Source of the DNA: an uncultured Clostridium sp.
Lineage (GTDB): Bacteria; Bacillota; Clostridia; TANB77; CAG-508
Assembly: GCA_902462295.1 (NCBI GenBank)
Contig: CABQAZ010000001.1
Span: forward strand, 1 to 64,000
Direction of reading: 5' to 3'
Length of the DNA stretch: 64,000 bases
Shown here: in pieces, positions 52,071-61,899 of the stretch
Layout: every line of letters starts with the position of its first letter
How positions within the stretch are numbered: the stretch's first letter is position 1
The notes under the pieces: model-generated
Databases searched by the model: none
The model's input: the letters and a program-made list of their open reading frames with translations, nothing else
Told to the model about the DNA's origin: nothing
Position numbers and translations under genes: made by a program

Positions 52071-53861
52071 ATGTTTAATATAGAAGAACAATTAAAAATG
52101 TTACCAAATAAACCTGGAGTATATATTATGCACGACATTGAAGACAATATAATATATGTAGGAAAAGCAGTTAATTTAAAAAACAGAGTAAGATCATATT
52201 TTAGAAGAACAGACAAAACAGAAAGAATAAAAAAGATGGTATCATTAATAGATCACTTTGAATATATAGTAGTTGATAATGAAGCAGAAGCTCTTATATT
52301 GGAATGTAATTTAATAAAGAAAAACAGGCCTAAATTTAATGTATTATTAAAAGACGATAAAACATATCCATATATAAAAATTGATGTAAAATCAGACTAT
52401 CCGAATGTTGTAATAACAAGAAGAATTGTAAATGATGGTTCTAAGTATTTTGGTCCATATGCAAATCCTGGTTCAGCAAAAGAAATGTTAGACTTTATAA
52501 AACAAAAATATAAAATACGTCAATGTAAAAATTTTAGATCAGAAACAAGAGCTTGTTTAAATTATCATATAAATAGATGTTTAGGACCATGTATGGGATA
52601 TATATCTAAAGAAGATTATAGGAAACAAATAGATGAAATAATAGATATTTTAGATGGAAAAGTAAGTAAAGTATTAAAAGATTTACAAAATCAAATGTTA
52701 GAAGAAGCAAATAACATGAATTATGAAAAAGCAGCATATATAAGAGACAGAATGTTAGCAATAGAAAGAGTAAATGAAAAACAAAAAGTATCTAATATTT
52801 CGGAAAATAACATTGATGTAATAGGGATTGCAAAATCAGAAATAGAAGTATGTGTTGAAATATTTTTTGTTCGTGGAAGTAAAATGGTAGGAAGAGAACA
52901 TTATTTTTTCCCAGATTTAAAAGAAATGGAAGATAAAGAAATAATATCAGGATTTATAAAACAATATTATATAGATTCACAAAATCTTCCCAATAAAATA
53001 ATGGTAAGAGAAGAATTAGAAGATAAAAATGCAATAGAAAAATGGTTAAGTAAAGAAGCAGGAAGAAAAGTAGAAGTAAAATCTCCTAAAAAAGGTGAAA
53101 AATTACGTTTTGTTGAAATGGCAGATAATAATGCAAAAATCACATTAGAAAATAAAGAAAGAGATAAAAGTGAGATTTTAGTCGAATTAAAAGAAGTACT
53201 TGGACTAAATAAATTACCAAGAAAAATTGAAACATATGATATTTCAAATATATCAGGAGAATATATAGTAGCAGGAATGTGTGTGATGGCTGACGGTGTT
53301 ATAAAAAGAAATATGTCAAGACGCTTTAAAATAAAAACTATATATGGACAAGATGACCCTAAATGTATGGAAGAAGTTATAACTCGTAGATTAAAACATT
53401 CTTTAGATAGTAATTCAAGTGGTTTTGGAAGATTACCAGATGTTATATTTGCTGATGGTGGAATTACTCAAATAAGAGCTACAAAAACAGCAATAGCTAA
53501 ATATGAATTAGATATACCTGTTTTTGGAATGGTAAAAAATGATAAGCATCAAACAAGAGCTTTGATGGATGAAAATAGAAAAGAACTAGAAATATCAGAA
53601 ACTTTAAAAAATTTAATAACAAAATTTCAGGATGAAGTGCATGATACAGCAATTTCTTATCATAGAAAATTAAGAGATAGTGACATTACTAAATCGGAAT
53701 TGGATAAGATTGAGGGAATTGGTGAAGTTAAGAAAAAATTGTTATTAAAAAATTTTGGAAGTGTAGACAAAATAAAAAAGTCTAAATTAGATGAGTTAAC
53801 TAAAATAAAAGGAATTAATGAAAGTTTAGCAGAAAAAATATTAGATGAATTAAATAAATAG
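52071..53861 (+). CDS. uvrC: Excinuclease ABC subunit C
   Basis: 596 residues. N-terminal GIY-YIG nuclease (KPGVYIMHDIEDNIIYVGKA), Cys-rich linker (YHINRCLGPCMGYI), UVR motif (NYEKAAYIRDRM), RNase H-like C-terminal nuclease (YDISNISGEYIVAGMCVMAD, DVIFADGGITQI) and tandem HhH (LDKIEGIGEVKKKLLLKNFG). It makes both incisions in nucleotide excision repair with UvrA/UvrB. AAAGGAGG precedes the ATG; an upstream TTGCAA-17-TATCAT promoter is likely. Confidence 0.97.
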   Translation: MFNIEEQLKMLPNKPGVYIMHDIEDNIIYVGKAVNLKNRVRSYFRRTDKTERIKKMVSLIDHFEYIVVDNEAEALILECNLIKKNRPKFNVLLKDDKTYPYIKIDVKSDYPNVVITRRIVNDGSKYFGPYANPGSAKEMLDFIKQKYKIRQCKNFRSETRACLNYHINRCLGPCMGYISKEDYRKQIDEIIDILDGKVSKVLKDLQNQMLEEANNMNYEKAAYIRDRMLAIERVNEKQKVSNISENNIDVIGIAKSEIEVCVEIFFVRGSKMVGREHYFFPDLKEMEDKEIISGFIKQYYIDSQNLPNKIMVREELEDKNAIEKWLSKEAGRKVEVKSPKKGEKLRFVEMADNNAKITLENKERDKSEILVELKEVLGLNKLPRKIETYDISNISGEYIVAGMCVMADGVIKRNMSRRFKIKTIYGQDDPKCMEEVITRRLKHSLDSNSSGFGRLPDVIFADGGITQIRATKTAIAKYELDIPVFGMVKNDKHQTRALMDENRKELEISETLKNLITKFQDEVHDTAISYHRKLRDSDITKSELDKIEGIGEVKKKLLLKNFGSVDKIKKSKLDELTKIKGINESLAEKILDELNK

Positions 53862-53964
53862 AAAAGATTGTAAATTTCTGCGATGAAAAAATTTTTTTTT
53901 AAAGAATAAATCTTAAAATTTCACATATACATATTATTACGGACAAGTATTAAGGGGGTATTAT

Positions 53965-54090
53965 ATGAAATTTTTTAGAAAACACAAGATATTTTCATTT
54001 GCAATAATTTCTTTTTTGGTTCTTACAGGAGCTAATTTTTTTATGATTTATGAGATTATAAAAATTAGCATACAGTTTGTTAAAATATAA
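53965..54090 (+). CDS. 41-residue single-TM peptide
   Basis: MKFFRKHKIFSFAIISFLVL, then TGANFFMIYEIIKISIQFVKI. It has a basic N-terminus and one or two short hydrophobic segments, behind an AAGGGGGT site. It sits alone between uvrC and the patatin gene. It could be a small membrane regulator; function unknown. Confidence 0.5.
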   Translation: MKFFRKHKIFSFAIISFLVLTGANFFMIYEIIKISIQFVKI

Positions 54091-54186
54091 ATCTATAAAA
54101 ACCACATTTTTTATACAAAGGTGGTTTAAAAATATATGCACATATGAACTAATTTCTCATAAATTATAATAAAAGGAGGAGAATTT

Positions 54187-55050
54187 ATGAGAGGATTAGC
54201 ATTATCAGGAGGAGGGATAAAAGCAGCAGCACATATAGGTGCTTTAAAAGCGTTTGAAGAAAAAAATATAAAATTTGATTGTGTATCTGGTGCATCATCA
54301 GGTAGTATAATAGCAACAATGTATGCTTTAGGTTATAGCAGTGATGAAATGTGGAAAATGTTTAATAAATATTGTAAAAAAATAACATATGTGGAATGGA
54401 AACAAATTTTAAAAATGATTGTAGGACTGATATTTACAAGAAGAATAGTAATAGATGGATTAAATACAGGAAAGATTATAGAGAAAATTATAAAAGAAAT
54501 ATGTAAAAATGATAAAGTTGAAAATATTAATCAAATAAAAATGCCATTAATGATTTCAATGGTAGATTTGCAAAAAGGAACAGTATATATTGCTTCTTCT
54601 AAAGAAGTAAGAGCAAATCTCTTAGACAATACTAGATATATTACAAATATTCCAATATCAACAGCTGTAAGAGCGAGTTGTAGTTTTCCTGTTGTATTTT
54701 CACCATGTAGATATAATGGAATACAATTAATAGATGGAGGAACCAGAGAAAATTTTCCATGGAAAGGATTGAAAGAGATAGGGGCAGATGAAGTTTTTGG
54801 AATTTCATTTGATACTATTTTAGAAGAAAATCAATGTTGTAAAAATATTGTAGAAGTTGCTGCAAGAGCAATGGAATTACAAGGAAGAGAATTATCTATA
54901 TATGAAAAAGAGGGAATTGATCATTTAATAAATATAAATTTGAAAAAAGTCGCATTATTAGATTCAACTCAAACTAATTTATTGTATGAAATGGGATATT
55001 GTGAAACTAAGAAACAATTAAAAAAACTTGAAAGTAGTGGAAAAATTTAG
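54187..55050 (+). CDS. Patatin-like phospholipase
   Basis: 287 residues. Oxyanion hole ALSGGGIKAAAHIGAL, nucleophile elbow GASSGS (Ser near residue 40) and catalytic Asp in IDGGTRENFP. No signal peptide, so it probably acts on the inner membrane face or is cytosolic, hydrolysing acyl esters. AAAGGAGGAG precedes the ATG. Confidence 0.92.
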   Translation: MRGLALSGGGIKAAAHIGALKAFEEKNIKFDCVSGASSGSIIATMYALGYSSDEMWKMFNKYCKKITYVEWKQILKMIVGLIFTRRIVIDGLNTGKIIEKIIKEICKNDKVENINQIKMPLMISMVDLQKGTVYIASSKEVRANLLDNTRYITNIPISTAVRASCSFPVVFSPCRYNGIQLIDGGTRENFPWKGLKEIGADEVFGISFDTILEENQCCKNIVEVAARAMELQGRELSIYEKEGIDHLININLKKVALLDSTQTNLLYEMGYCETKKQLKKLESSGKI

Positions 55051-55102
55051 TATAATAATACACAGATAATAAAAGAAAAAAGAGGAAGGAATTAGATGGA
55101 AA

Positions 55103-55966
55103 ATGAACATTGCAAATGAATGGAAAGATTATAAGATATTAGATATGGCAAATGGACAAAAACTTGAAAAATGGGGTGACGTGGTTCTAGCAAGACCTGA
55201 CCCACAAATTATTTGGAAAGAAAAAACATATCCAGAAAAATGGAAAAATATAAATGCAACATATCATAGAAGTAAAACAGGTGGTGGTTCATGGGAATTT
55301 AATAAAAAAGTTCCAAGTAGATGGCAAATTCATTATAAAAATTTAACATTTAATATAAAACCAATGGGATTTAAACATACAGGTTTATTTCCAGAACAAG
55401 CAGTTAATTGGGACTGGATGATGAATAAAATCAAAAAATCAAATAGAAATATCAAAGTATTAAATTTATTTGCATATACAGGAGGAGCGACAGTTGCATG
55501 TGCTTCAGCTGGAGCGTCAGTTTGTCATGTTGATAGTTCAAAAGGAATGGTAACATGGGCAAAAGAAAATATTACATCATCAGGATTAGCTGAAAAACCT
55601 GTAAGGTATATAGTTGATGATGTTGTAAAATTTGTTAATAGAGAAATACGTAGAGGTAATAAATATGACGCAATAATAATGGATCCACCATCTTATGGAA
55701 GAGGAGCAAATGGAGAAGTTTGGCAATTTGAAGAAAACATATATGATTTGGTAGATTTATGTACAAAAGTACTTTCAGATGAACCATTATTTTTCCTAAT
55801 AAATTCATATACTACAGGAATATCAAGTAATGTTTTAGAAAATATTTTAAATTTAACTATTTCTCCAAACTATAAAGGAAAAGTATCATCTGGAGAAGTA
55901 GGATTACCAATGGAAGATTCAAAATTAATATTACCTTGTGGAATTTTTGGAAGATGGGAGAATTAA
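55103..55966 (+). CDS. Class I SAM-dependent methyltransferase (RlmI/RlmK-like)
   Basis: 287 residues. SAM-binding motif I LNLFAYTGGATVACASAGAS, acidic motif II HVDSSKGMVTWAKEN, and catalytic-loop IIMDPPSYGRG. The layout matches 23S rRNA methyltransferases of the RlmI/RlmK group without the PUA domain. It overlaps functionally with the next gene, a pseudouridine synthase starting 1 nt after its stop, suggesting a small rRNA-modification operon. AGAGGAAGGAA precedes an upstream ATG at 55095 in another frame; the start at 55103 is the fitting one. Confidence 0.85.
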   Translation: MNIANEWKDYKILDMANGQKLEKWGDVVLARPDPQIIWKEKTYPEKWKNINATYHRSKTGGGSWEFNKKVPSRWQIHYKNLTFNIKPMGFKHTGLFPEQAVNWDWMMNKIKKSNRNIKVLNLFAYTGGATVACASAGASVCHVDSSKGMVTWAKENITSSGLAEKPVRYIVDDVVKFVNREIRRGNKYDAIIMDPPSYGRGANGEVWQFEENIYDLVDLCTKVLSDEPLFFLINSYTTGISSNVLENILNLTISPNYKGKVSSGEVGLPMEDSKLILPCGIFGRWEN

Positions 55967-55967
55967 A

Positions 55968-56654
55968 ATGCAAAATTTAAAAGTATTATATGAAGATAAT
56001 CATATTATTGCAGTAGAAAAAGAACCTAATATTCCATCACAAGCAGATAAAACTGAAGATTTAGACATGCTTACAATAATAAAAAAATACTTAAAAGAAA
56101 AGTATAATAAACCTGGAAATGTATATCTTGGGTTAGTACATAGATTAGATAGACCGGTTGGAGGAGTAATGATATTTGCAAAAACATCAAAGTCAGCTTC
56201 AAGATTAAGTAACCAAGTAAGAGAAAAAATATTCAAGAAAAAATATTTAGCAGTTGTAGATGGTAAATTTGAACACAAAGAAGGAACATTAGAAGATTAT
56301 TTATATAAAGACGAGAGAAACAATATGAGTAAAGTTGTTAAACCTGAGAAAAAAAATGCGAAATTTGCAAAACTAGATTATGAAGTTTTAGCATACAATG
56401 AGGCAAAAAAATTATCATTAGTCAAAGTAAATCTTCATACAGGAAGACATCATCAAATTAGAGTACAATTAGCTAATGCAGGACACAGTATATTTGGTGA
56501 CCAAAAATATGGAACAAGAGGAAAGGGAAAGCAAATTGCATTATGGGCATATGAGCTAACAATTCAACATCCTATCTCTAAAAAAGAGATAACATTTAAA
56601 TGTTTACCTGAAAGTAATGGAACATGGTGTATTTTAAGAGATTTAAATATTTAA
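55968..56654 (+). CDS. RluA-family pseudouridine synthase
   Basis: 228 residues, no S4 domain. Catalytic block LGLVHRLDRPVGGVMIFAKT, then KKYLAVVDGK and LHTGRHHQIRVQLANAGHSI. GGGAG lies within the end of the methyltransferase gene, so translation is coupled. It probably modifies rRNA together with its neighbour; the exact target is not readable. Confidence 0.9.
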   Translation: MQNLKVLYEDNHIIAVEKEPNIPSQADKTEDLDMLTIIKKYLKEKYNKPGNVYLGLVHRLDRPVGGVMIFAKTSKSASRLSNQVREKIFKKKYLAVVDGKFEHKEGTLEDYLYKDERNNMSKVVKPEKKNAKFAKLDYEVLAYNEAKKLSLVKVNLHTGRHHQIRVQLANAGHSIFGDQKYGTRGKGKQIALWAYELTIQHPISKKEITFKCLPESNGTWCILRDLNI

Positions 56655-56658
56655 TAAT

Positions 56659-56697
56659 TAAGAATAGATAAATTAAAATTGTCTATTCTTTTTATTT
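56659..56697 (+). terminator. Rho-independent terminator
   Basis: AAGAATAGATAA and TTGTCTATTCTT arms, then TTTATT. Confidence 0.75.
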
Positions 56698-56852
56698 TTA
56701 TAACGTTTTTTACAAAACAGCCTAAAATATATATGAAAATAGAAAAATTAGATTTTACTAAAAGAGAAAGTGCTTTTATAAAATAAAACGAAAAAATTTT
56801 GAAATACGTGATAAATTAAATATGTACTTAAGATAAGAGTGAGGTGTTAAAG

Positions 56853-57464
56853 ATGATTGACAAGATTTGCACATATTTAACAAATGTAATCAGAAAGAAA
56901 ATGCCAGAAGTAGATGATGAACGAGCAGAAATAATAATGTATGGTTTACAAAATATAATAGGAGAACTCCCTAAAGGCATAATCATTTTAATAATTGCTT
57001 ATTTCCTAGGAATATTTAAACTAACATTAATGTCAGTATTAATAATTGCACCATATAGATGTTTTTCAGGTGGAGTACATATGAAAACACATACGGGCTG
57101 TATAATTTATACTTTAATATTATATAGTGGTTCAGCATTACTTGGAAAATATATTATATTAGCAGGAATTTCTAAATACATAGTAGCATTTATATTTTGG
57201 ACATTTTGTATGATTATGATAAAACTATATGCACCTGCAGACACCGAGAATGTGCCAATATTAAGAAAAAAGGAAAGAAAACAAAAACAGATATTTTCAT
57301 ATATTATTTTAACAGTAGAATTTATTATAGCAGTTTCAATTAATAATACGACAATAGCTGGAATAATAATATTTGGAGATTTTATACAAACATTAACAAT
57401 AACAAGATTTGCATATAAAATTACAAATAATAAATATGGACATGAAGTATATGCAAACACATAA
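56853..57464 (+). CDS. agrB: AgrB-family peptide-processing membrane protease
   Basis: 203 residues with several TM helices. The catalytic region is YRCFSGGVHMKTHTGC: H76 and C83 correspond to the AgrB His/Cys pair, after the conserved R-x-x-x-G-G. It trims and cyclises the AgrD precursor downstream. The ATG follows GAGGTG; the in-frame GTG at 56844 lies inside that site. Confidence 0.93.
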   Translation: MIDKICTYLTNVIRKKMPEVDDERAEIIMYGLQNIIGELPKGIIILIIAYFLGIFKLTLMSVLIIAPYRCFSGGVHMKTHTGCIIYTLILYSGSALLGKYIILAGISKYIVAFIFWTFCMIMIKLYAPADTENVPILRKKERKQKQIFSYIILTVEFIIAVSINNTTIAGIIIFGDFIQTLTITRFAYKITNNKYGHEVYANT

Positions 57465-57538
57465 TATTGGTTAATATAAGAGCCATTGCAACTGCTCTTA
57501 TGTTAAATAAATTTTTACTAAAGAAGGGAGAATTAATT

Positions 57539-57658
57539 ATGATTAAATTATTAGCAAAAATGGCAGAAAAGTATGCAAAAGCAACAAACACAGCTTGTAT
57601 AACATACTGGGTAGGACATCAACCCAAAATGCCAGCATCATTAATAAAAAAGGATTAA
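57539..57658 (+). CDS. agrD: AgrD-type autoinducing peptide precursor
   Basis: 39 residues. An amphipathic leader (MIKLLAKMAEKYAKA) leads to the core TNTACITYW and the conserved tail VGHQPKMPASLIKKD. By comparison with other AgrD peptides the thiolactone ring is predicted as C20-I-T-Y-W24, with cleavage after W24. A GGGAG site precedes the ATG. A hairpin (AAGAGC/GCTCTT, ~57479-57500) lies between agrB and agrD and may tune peptide output. A terminator follows at 57701-57735. Confidence 0.88.
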   Translation: MIKLLAKMAEKYAKATNTACITYWVGHQPKMPASLIKKD

Positions 57659-57700
57659 TTTCCTAAGAGAGAATGTTCTTAAACATTGAAAATCAATTCG

Positions 57701-57735
57701 AAAAAAGAAGACTTAATAAAAAGTCTTCTTTGCTT
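57701..57735. terminator. Terminator between agrD and agrC
   Basis: AAAGAAGACTT and AAGTCTTCTTT arms, T-rich on both strands. Confidence 0.8.
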
Positions 57736-57766
57736 TTATAATAGAAATGGTATTATGCCATTTCTG

Positions 57767-59122
57767 TTATAAATCATATATAAATAGTTCTTGTTTAAAA
57801 TATTTATCAGTTTTGCTTGGATGTAAATCTAAGTTTTGACTTTTATTAATATATTTTTTAACTTCCCATAATCCAACACCTAAATGATTTGCTTTACTAG
57901 ATAAACCTTTATCAAAGATCTTTTCTATGTCTACATCTTTATTTGAATAAGTATTTGTTATAGTAACAATAGCTCTGCTATTTATATTTTCTCTTATAAA
58001 AGAGATTTTTATAATTTTCTCATCACATTTTTCAGTCGCTTCTATTGCGTTATCGATTAATATACCTAGAATTCTTGAAAACTGATACATATTTACTTTT
58101 AAAGAATCTAAATTTAAGAAAAATTCAATATCAAATGTAATTCCAGAATTGGTAGCTTCAAAATATTTATTATTAAGTAAACTATATATTCCAGGATTAT
58201 TTATAATTCTTGGATTTAGTAGTGATAAGTTATTCGTAATTTTGCAATCTTTTTTCATTTCATTAAAATATTCTTTTAAACCATTCATATCATCATTTTC
58301 TATATAGCCATCTAAATAATAAACAATATTATTAAAATCATGTTTAAAACCTTTTACTTCATCATATAAAATTTCTAAAGATTTATTATATTCTTCTGCA
58401 CATTCAAGGTCTTTTCTTGTAATTGTCAAGTTTATAATACGATTAAAACCATGAAAGCATAGACTTAAAAATGATAACAGTAAAATAAAGTTTAAAAGTG
58501 TAATAGTCAAAGGTACAATATCTATATAATATGTTGTTATAATTAATTGAATACATAAAGTTAAAAAACCTGCAATTAAATTTAAAATAATAAGAGTTAC
58601 CGTTTTTCTATCTAATGAATCTAATAAATCAAGACGAAACTTTATTTTTCTAGATTTATTTAAAAATATAATTAAAATTAACAGAGACGTATATAAAATT
58701 ATTAAATAAGGAATTCTGTATTTTGGTGTATTCATAAAAGTCTCAAATGGTATATCAAGAATTGTTAAGTATGGATTTTGAAGAAGAGTATTTAAAGTTC
58801 CAAAGGCAAAACTAGTTAATATTAAAGAAGTTAAACTTTTTAATATTCCTATTTTAAAAATAAATATAAGCATTAATATTGTACAACTATAATTAATTAT
58901 TACATTAAATGGTGATGGTACAAATTCAGATGTTATTTTACTTATACAGATTGTTAATATTACATATAAAATTTTTTGCTTTTTGGATGCTTTAACATTA
59001 AAAATTAATAAAAGCAAGGTAAGAAACAGGTAATTCTCTATACTACCAGCAATTAGAAAGTAAATTATATCAGTCACATCGAAATTAAAAAATGTTAAAA
59101 TATTATTTAAAAATTGTATCAT
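57767..59122 (-). CDS. agrC: AgrC-like GHKL sensor histidine kinase
   Basis: 451 residues. About six or seven N-terminal TM helices (to ~200), then a dimerisation helix with KGFKHDFNNIVYYLDGYI (phospho-acceptor His), and a GHKL ATPase domain with N-box LGILIDNAIEATEKC and G-box HLGVGLWEVKKYINK. The start is the ATG with GGAG 10 nt upstream, giving a 20-bp overlap with agrA. It is convergent to agrBD, so receptor and peptide genes are adjacent but on opposite strands. Confidence 0.9.
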   Translation of the reverse strand: MIQFLNNILTFFNFDVTDIIYFLIAGSIENYLFLTLLLLIFNVKASKKQKILYVILTICISKITSEFVPSPFNVIINYSCTILMLIFIFKIGILKSLTSLILTSFAFGTLNTLLQNPYLTILDIPFETFMNTPKYRIPYLIILYTSLLILIIFLNKSRKIKFRLDLLDSLDRKTVTLIILNLIAGFLTLCIQLIITTYYIDIVPLTITLLNFILLLSFLSLCFHGFNRIINLTITRKDLECAEEYNKSLEILYDEVKGFKHDFNNIVYYLDGYIENDDMNGLKEYFNEMKKDCKITNNLSLLNPRIINNPGIYSLLNNKYFEATNSGITFDIEFFLNLDSLKVNMYQFSRILGILIDNAIEATEKCDEKIIKISFIRENINSRAIVTITNTYSNKDVDIEKIFDKGLSSKANHLGVGLWEVKKYINKSQNLDLHPSKTDKYFKQELFIYDL

Positions 59123-59825
59123 AATCAATCATCTCCATAAAACTATTTTTGTATTTTGGTCCAATATAACAAATATCACCATTTTTAAATGTAATACAAT
59201 TATCCGACAGAGAAATATTTACGATGTTGTTAATATTGGCAATAAATGATTTGTGGCAACGCACAAAATTTTGGGGAAGATTTTCTTCTATTTTAGCAAA
59301 AGAACTATAGGCCTCAAAGTTTCCGTTGTGAAGTGTGTGATATATAAGTTTCATACCACTTCTTTCTATAAATTGAATATCAGTTAAATCAATAAAAGTT
59401 CCTTTGTTATCAATTTTTATAAACTTTCTTGTGTTTCCAGATATATCATCAAACAATCTATTTAATGTTTCTGAAAGAGTTTCAACACTTAAAGCACTTT
59501 TGAAAAGATAAGCAAAAGTTTTATAATCATAGGCTTTCATTAAATATTCAAAATGGCTAGTAATAAAAATAATATAACAATCTTTGTTAATTTTTCTAAT
59601 TTCATTAGCAATATCAAGTCCATTAATTTTAGAATTTTTAAATTCAATATCAAGAACAACTACATTAACCATGTTAGAAGTTAAGTAAGAAAGTAATTCT
59701 TTATAATTGGAAGTTGTAAATACAATTTGTGCTTCAAAATCATTTTTAATAAATGCTTTTTCAAATAATAAAGAAAGTTTGTTAAGCATATTTATTTCAT
59801 CATCACAAAGAACAAAATTTAACAT
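59103..59825 (-). CDS. agrA: AgrA-like LytTR response regulator
   Basis: 240 residues. N-terminal receiver domain (FVLCDDEINMLNKL, phospho-acceptor Asp in VVVLDIEFKNSKINGLDIAN) and C-terminal LytTR DNA-binding domain (FIDLTDIQFIERSGMKLIYH, NFVRCHKSFIANINNI). It is the first gene of the agrA-agrC pair, the reverse of the usual C-A order. AGGAGG precedes the ATG. Confidence 0.92.
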   Translation of the reverse strand: MLNFVLCDDEINMLNKLSLLFEKAFIKNDFEAQIVFTTSNYKELLSYLTSNMVNVVVLDIEFKNSKINGLDIANEIRKINKDCYIIFITSHFEYLMKAYDYKTFAYLFKSALSVETLSETLNRLFDDISGNTRKFIKIDNKGTFIDLTDIQFIERSGMKLIYHTLHNGNFEAYSSFAKIEENLPQNFVRCHKSFIANINNIVNISLSDNCITFKNGDICYIGPKYKNSFMEMIDYDTIFK

Positions 59826-60083
59826 ATAATCCTCCTTAATATAAGTTTATTTTACATTTTTCTAAAAAATATAAATAAATATAAAACAAAATACAAAAAT
59901 TGTCAATAGGCAATCTGATAAATAAAATCTTTCAAACACTATTATATAAAAGATTTTTGAAAGATATAAACACAAATTAAAAACCAAAATTTGTAAATAT
60001 GAATAAAATTAATACCATATTTAACCAAATGTAATAATATAAATTTTATAAACATAGAATTAAAAAGAAAAGAGAGGTTTTAT

Positions 60084-60536
60084 ATGGAAAAAAAACAAAA
60101 AATAATATTAATTTCTATTTTTATAGTTATCATATTTATGATAGGTTTATTAGCTAATGATAGAGAAAAAGCAAGTTTGTCTACTTCAAGTACTACATAT
60201 TCTAAAACAATAGGCTGGGGAATAAAAAGAGCAAATAATAATAAGCAACCTGATGTAGGTGAATCAAATAAAAAAATGTTAGAAGAAAACAATGGAATTT
60301 GTTTAGGTAAGGAAACAGAAAAAGTAATATATTTGACATTTGACGAGGGATATGAAGCTGGATATACAGAAAAAATATTGAATACATTAAAAGATAATAA
60401 TGTAAAAGCAACATTTTTTATAACATCACATTATTTGAATACTGCTTCAGATTTAGTTGAAAGAATGATTAATGAGGGACATTTAGTAGGAAATCATACA
60501 CCTAAATTCTTAATGCTACAGGTTAATGCTTTATAA
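60084..60536 (+). CDS. pdaA: 5' part of pdaA (delta-lactam de-N-acetylase), interrupted
   Basis: The first 139 codons (60084-60500) encode the N-terminal part of PdaA: TM/signal anchor (IILISIFIVIIFMIGLLA), WGIKRANNNKQPDVGESNKK, GICLGKETEKVIYLTFDEGY (metal-binding Asp), ATFFITSHYL and INEGHLVGNHT. The CE4 domain is cut exactly in the His motif. The last 11 codons (60501-60536) read element DNA and stop, so the product would be 150 aa and inactive. The C-terminal part resumes at 63706. PdaA makes the muramic delta-lactam of spore cortex. Confidence 0.9.
   Translation: MEKKQKIILISIFIVIIFMIGLLANDREKASLSTSSTTYSKTIGWGIKRANNNKQPDVGESNKKMLEENNGICLGKETEKVIYLTFDEGYEAGYTEKILNTLKDNNVKATFFITSHYLNTASDLVERMINEGHLVGNHTPKFLMLQVNAL
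60487..60500 (+). repeat. Left attachment core of the pdaA element
   Basis: 14 bp identical to 63692-63705. It codes (V)GNHT in the pdaA frame. Confidence 0.85.
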
Positions 60537-60653
60537 TAAATTTAAATAAACTATTAATCTTTAACTTATTAATGTCGAAATTTAATAAAATTATTGTTTA
60601 AAAAATTATAATGTGGTATTCTATATTATAGAAGGATTTTAGGAGGAAATAGA

Positions 60654-61751
60654 ATGAGAAAACATCAGAGAAATAAGAGAGAGAATAGAAGTAAAAAAAG
60701 AGAATCAATTAAAGATTTACTAAAGAAACAAGATGAGCTTTCGCCTGAACAAAAGAATGAATTAGAAAAATTATTACCTATAATAAATAGAATGAGGTTA
60801 GATATAGAAAATAAACAGAAAGAATTTGTATCAATGGAACAAGAATATAGTCAAAAATCAGAAAAGAAAAGCAGAAATTCAATGGATTATATAAAAGTCA
60901 ATCCACAATATAAAAAAGAAACAATAGTTATAAGTGATTTGCATGGAAAAGCTGATAAATGGGAATGGGTCAGACAAAAATTGATATCTAACCCTAATTT
61001 GAATGTTATAATTTTAGGTGATGCAATGGATAGACAAGAATACGGATTAGAAATATTATTAGAAATACAGCAATTAAGCGAATATGGAAGAGTACAATAT
61101 TTGCCAGGAAATCATGATGTATTTGCTTACAATTATGTGAAAGCCAAAAATAGAAATCAAAGAATTTATGAAGTAGCAAAAAAGAATTTAGAGCGTAATG
61201 GTGGAAATGTAACAATGCAAAAACTAGAAGACTTTGATAAAGTTGTTTGGGATGAAATGAAAAGTGGTAGAATACAAAGACCAGTTAATTTAGAAGAATT
61301 TATAAATTGGCTAGGTAGACAACCTATTCAAAAAATAACAAGAGAAAACAATACTAATTATGCACTTGCACATGCAATATTTGATACTGAATTATATAAT
61401 TTTAATAGAAATTTCTGTTTAGAAGATGCTCTAAATATTCAGCTTCAAAATGACAGTAATGATATTTTAAAAAGATTTAATAATGTTATGTGGTATAGAG
61501 AAAAAGATGCAAGAACTCACTATGCCCCAATATCGTGGCCAAAAGATTATGTGGTTGTAGTAGGTCATACACCACAAACAAGTGTAAATGTTCAGAATAT
61601 AGAACAAAATCCAGAAAGACCTATAGTATATGTTGATTGTGGTAAAGGAGATTTACAAGGATTTAATTTAACTACAGGAAAACATGAAAACATAGAACCA
61701 AGAACAATTAAAAACAATTTACGAACTCAAGATAATAAAACATGGAGATAA
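60654..61751 (+). CDS. PPP-type metallophosphatase carried by the pdaA element
   Basis: 365 residues. The N-terminal ~70 residues are a basic coiled coil. The phosphatase domain has the metal and catalytic motifs VISDLHGKADKW, ILGDAMDRQEYG, LPGNHDV, a later ALAHAIFD and VVVGHTPQTS...YVDCGKG. It is of the calcineurin-like/PPP superfamily, which includes Ser/Thr protein and dinucleotide phosphatases. AGGAGG precedes the ATG. As cargo in an element that splits a sporulation gene, it may act on a phosphorelay or on signalling nucleotides, but this is speculation. Confidence 0.85.
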   Translation: MRKHQRNKRENRSKKRESIKDLLKKQDELSPEQKNELEKLLPIINRMRLDIENKQKEFVSMEQEYSQKSEKKSRNSMDYIKVNPQYKKETIVISDLHGKADKWEWVRQKLISNPNLNVIILGDAMDRQEYGLEILLEIQQLSEYGRVQYLPGNHDVFAYNYVKAKNRNQRIYEVAKKNLERNGGNVTMQKLEDFDKVVWDEMKSGRIQRPVNLEEFINWLGRQPIQKITRENNTNYALAHAIFDTELYNFNRNFCLEDALNIQLQNDSNDILKRFNNVMWYREKDARTHYAPISWPKDYVVVVGHTPQTSVNVQNIEQNPERPIVYVDCGKGDLQGFNLTTGKHENIEPRTIKNNLRTQDNKTWR

Positions 61752-61816
61752 AAATAAGAGATATTAATATTATGAAATAAAATTTATTTCAAAAATTAAT
61801 ATCTCTTATTTTTATG
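61748..61816 (+). terminator. Strong terminator after the phosphatase gene
   Basis: AAATAAGAGATATTAAT pairs with ATTAATATCTCTTATTT, 17-bp perfect arms enclosing a second small stem, then TT. It separates the phosphatase from the recombinase unit. Confidence 0.85.
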
Positions 61817-61899
61817 TAATTTAATTGTTGTTATTATATTGTAATAATTTAAAATCACAGTAATAAAATTAAATAAAACTTAAAAGGAGTAAAAGTAAG

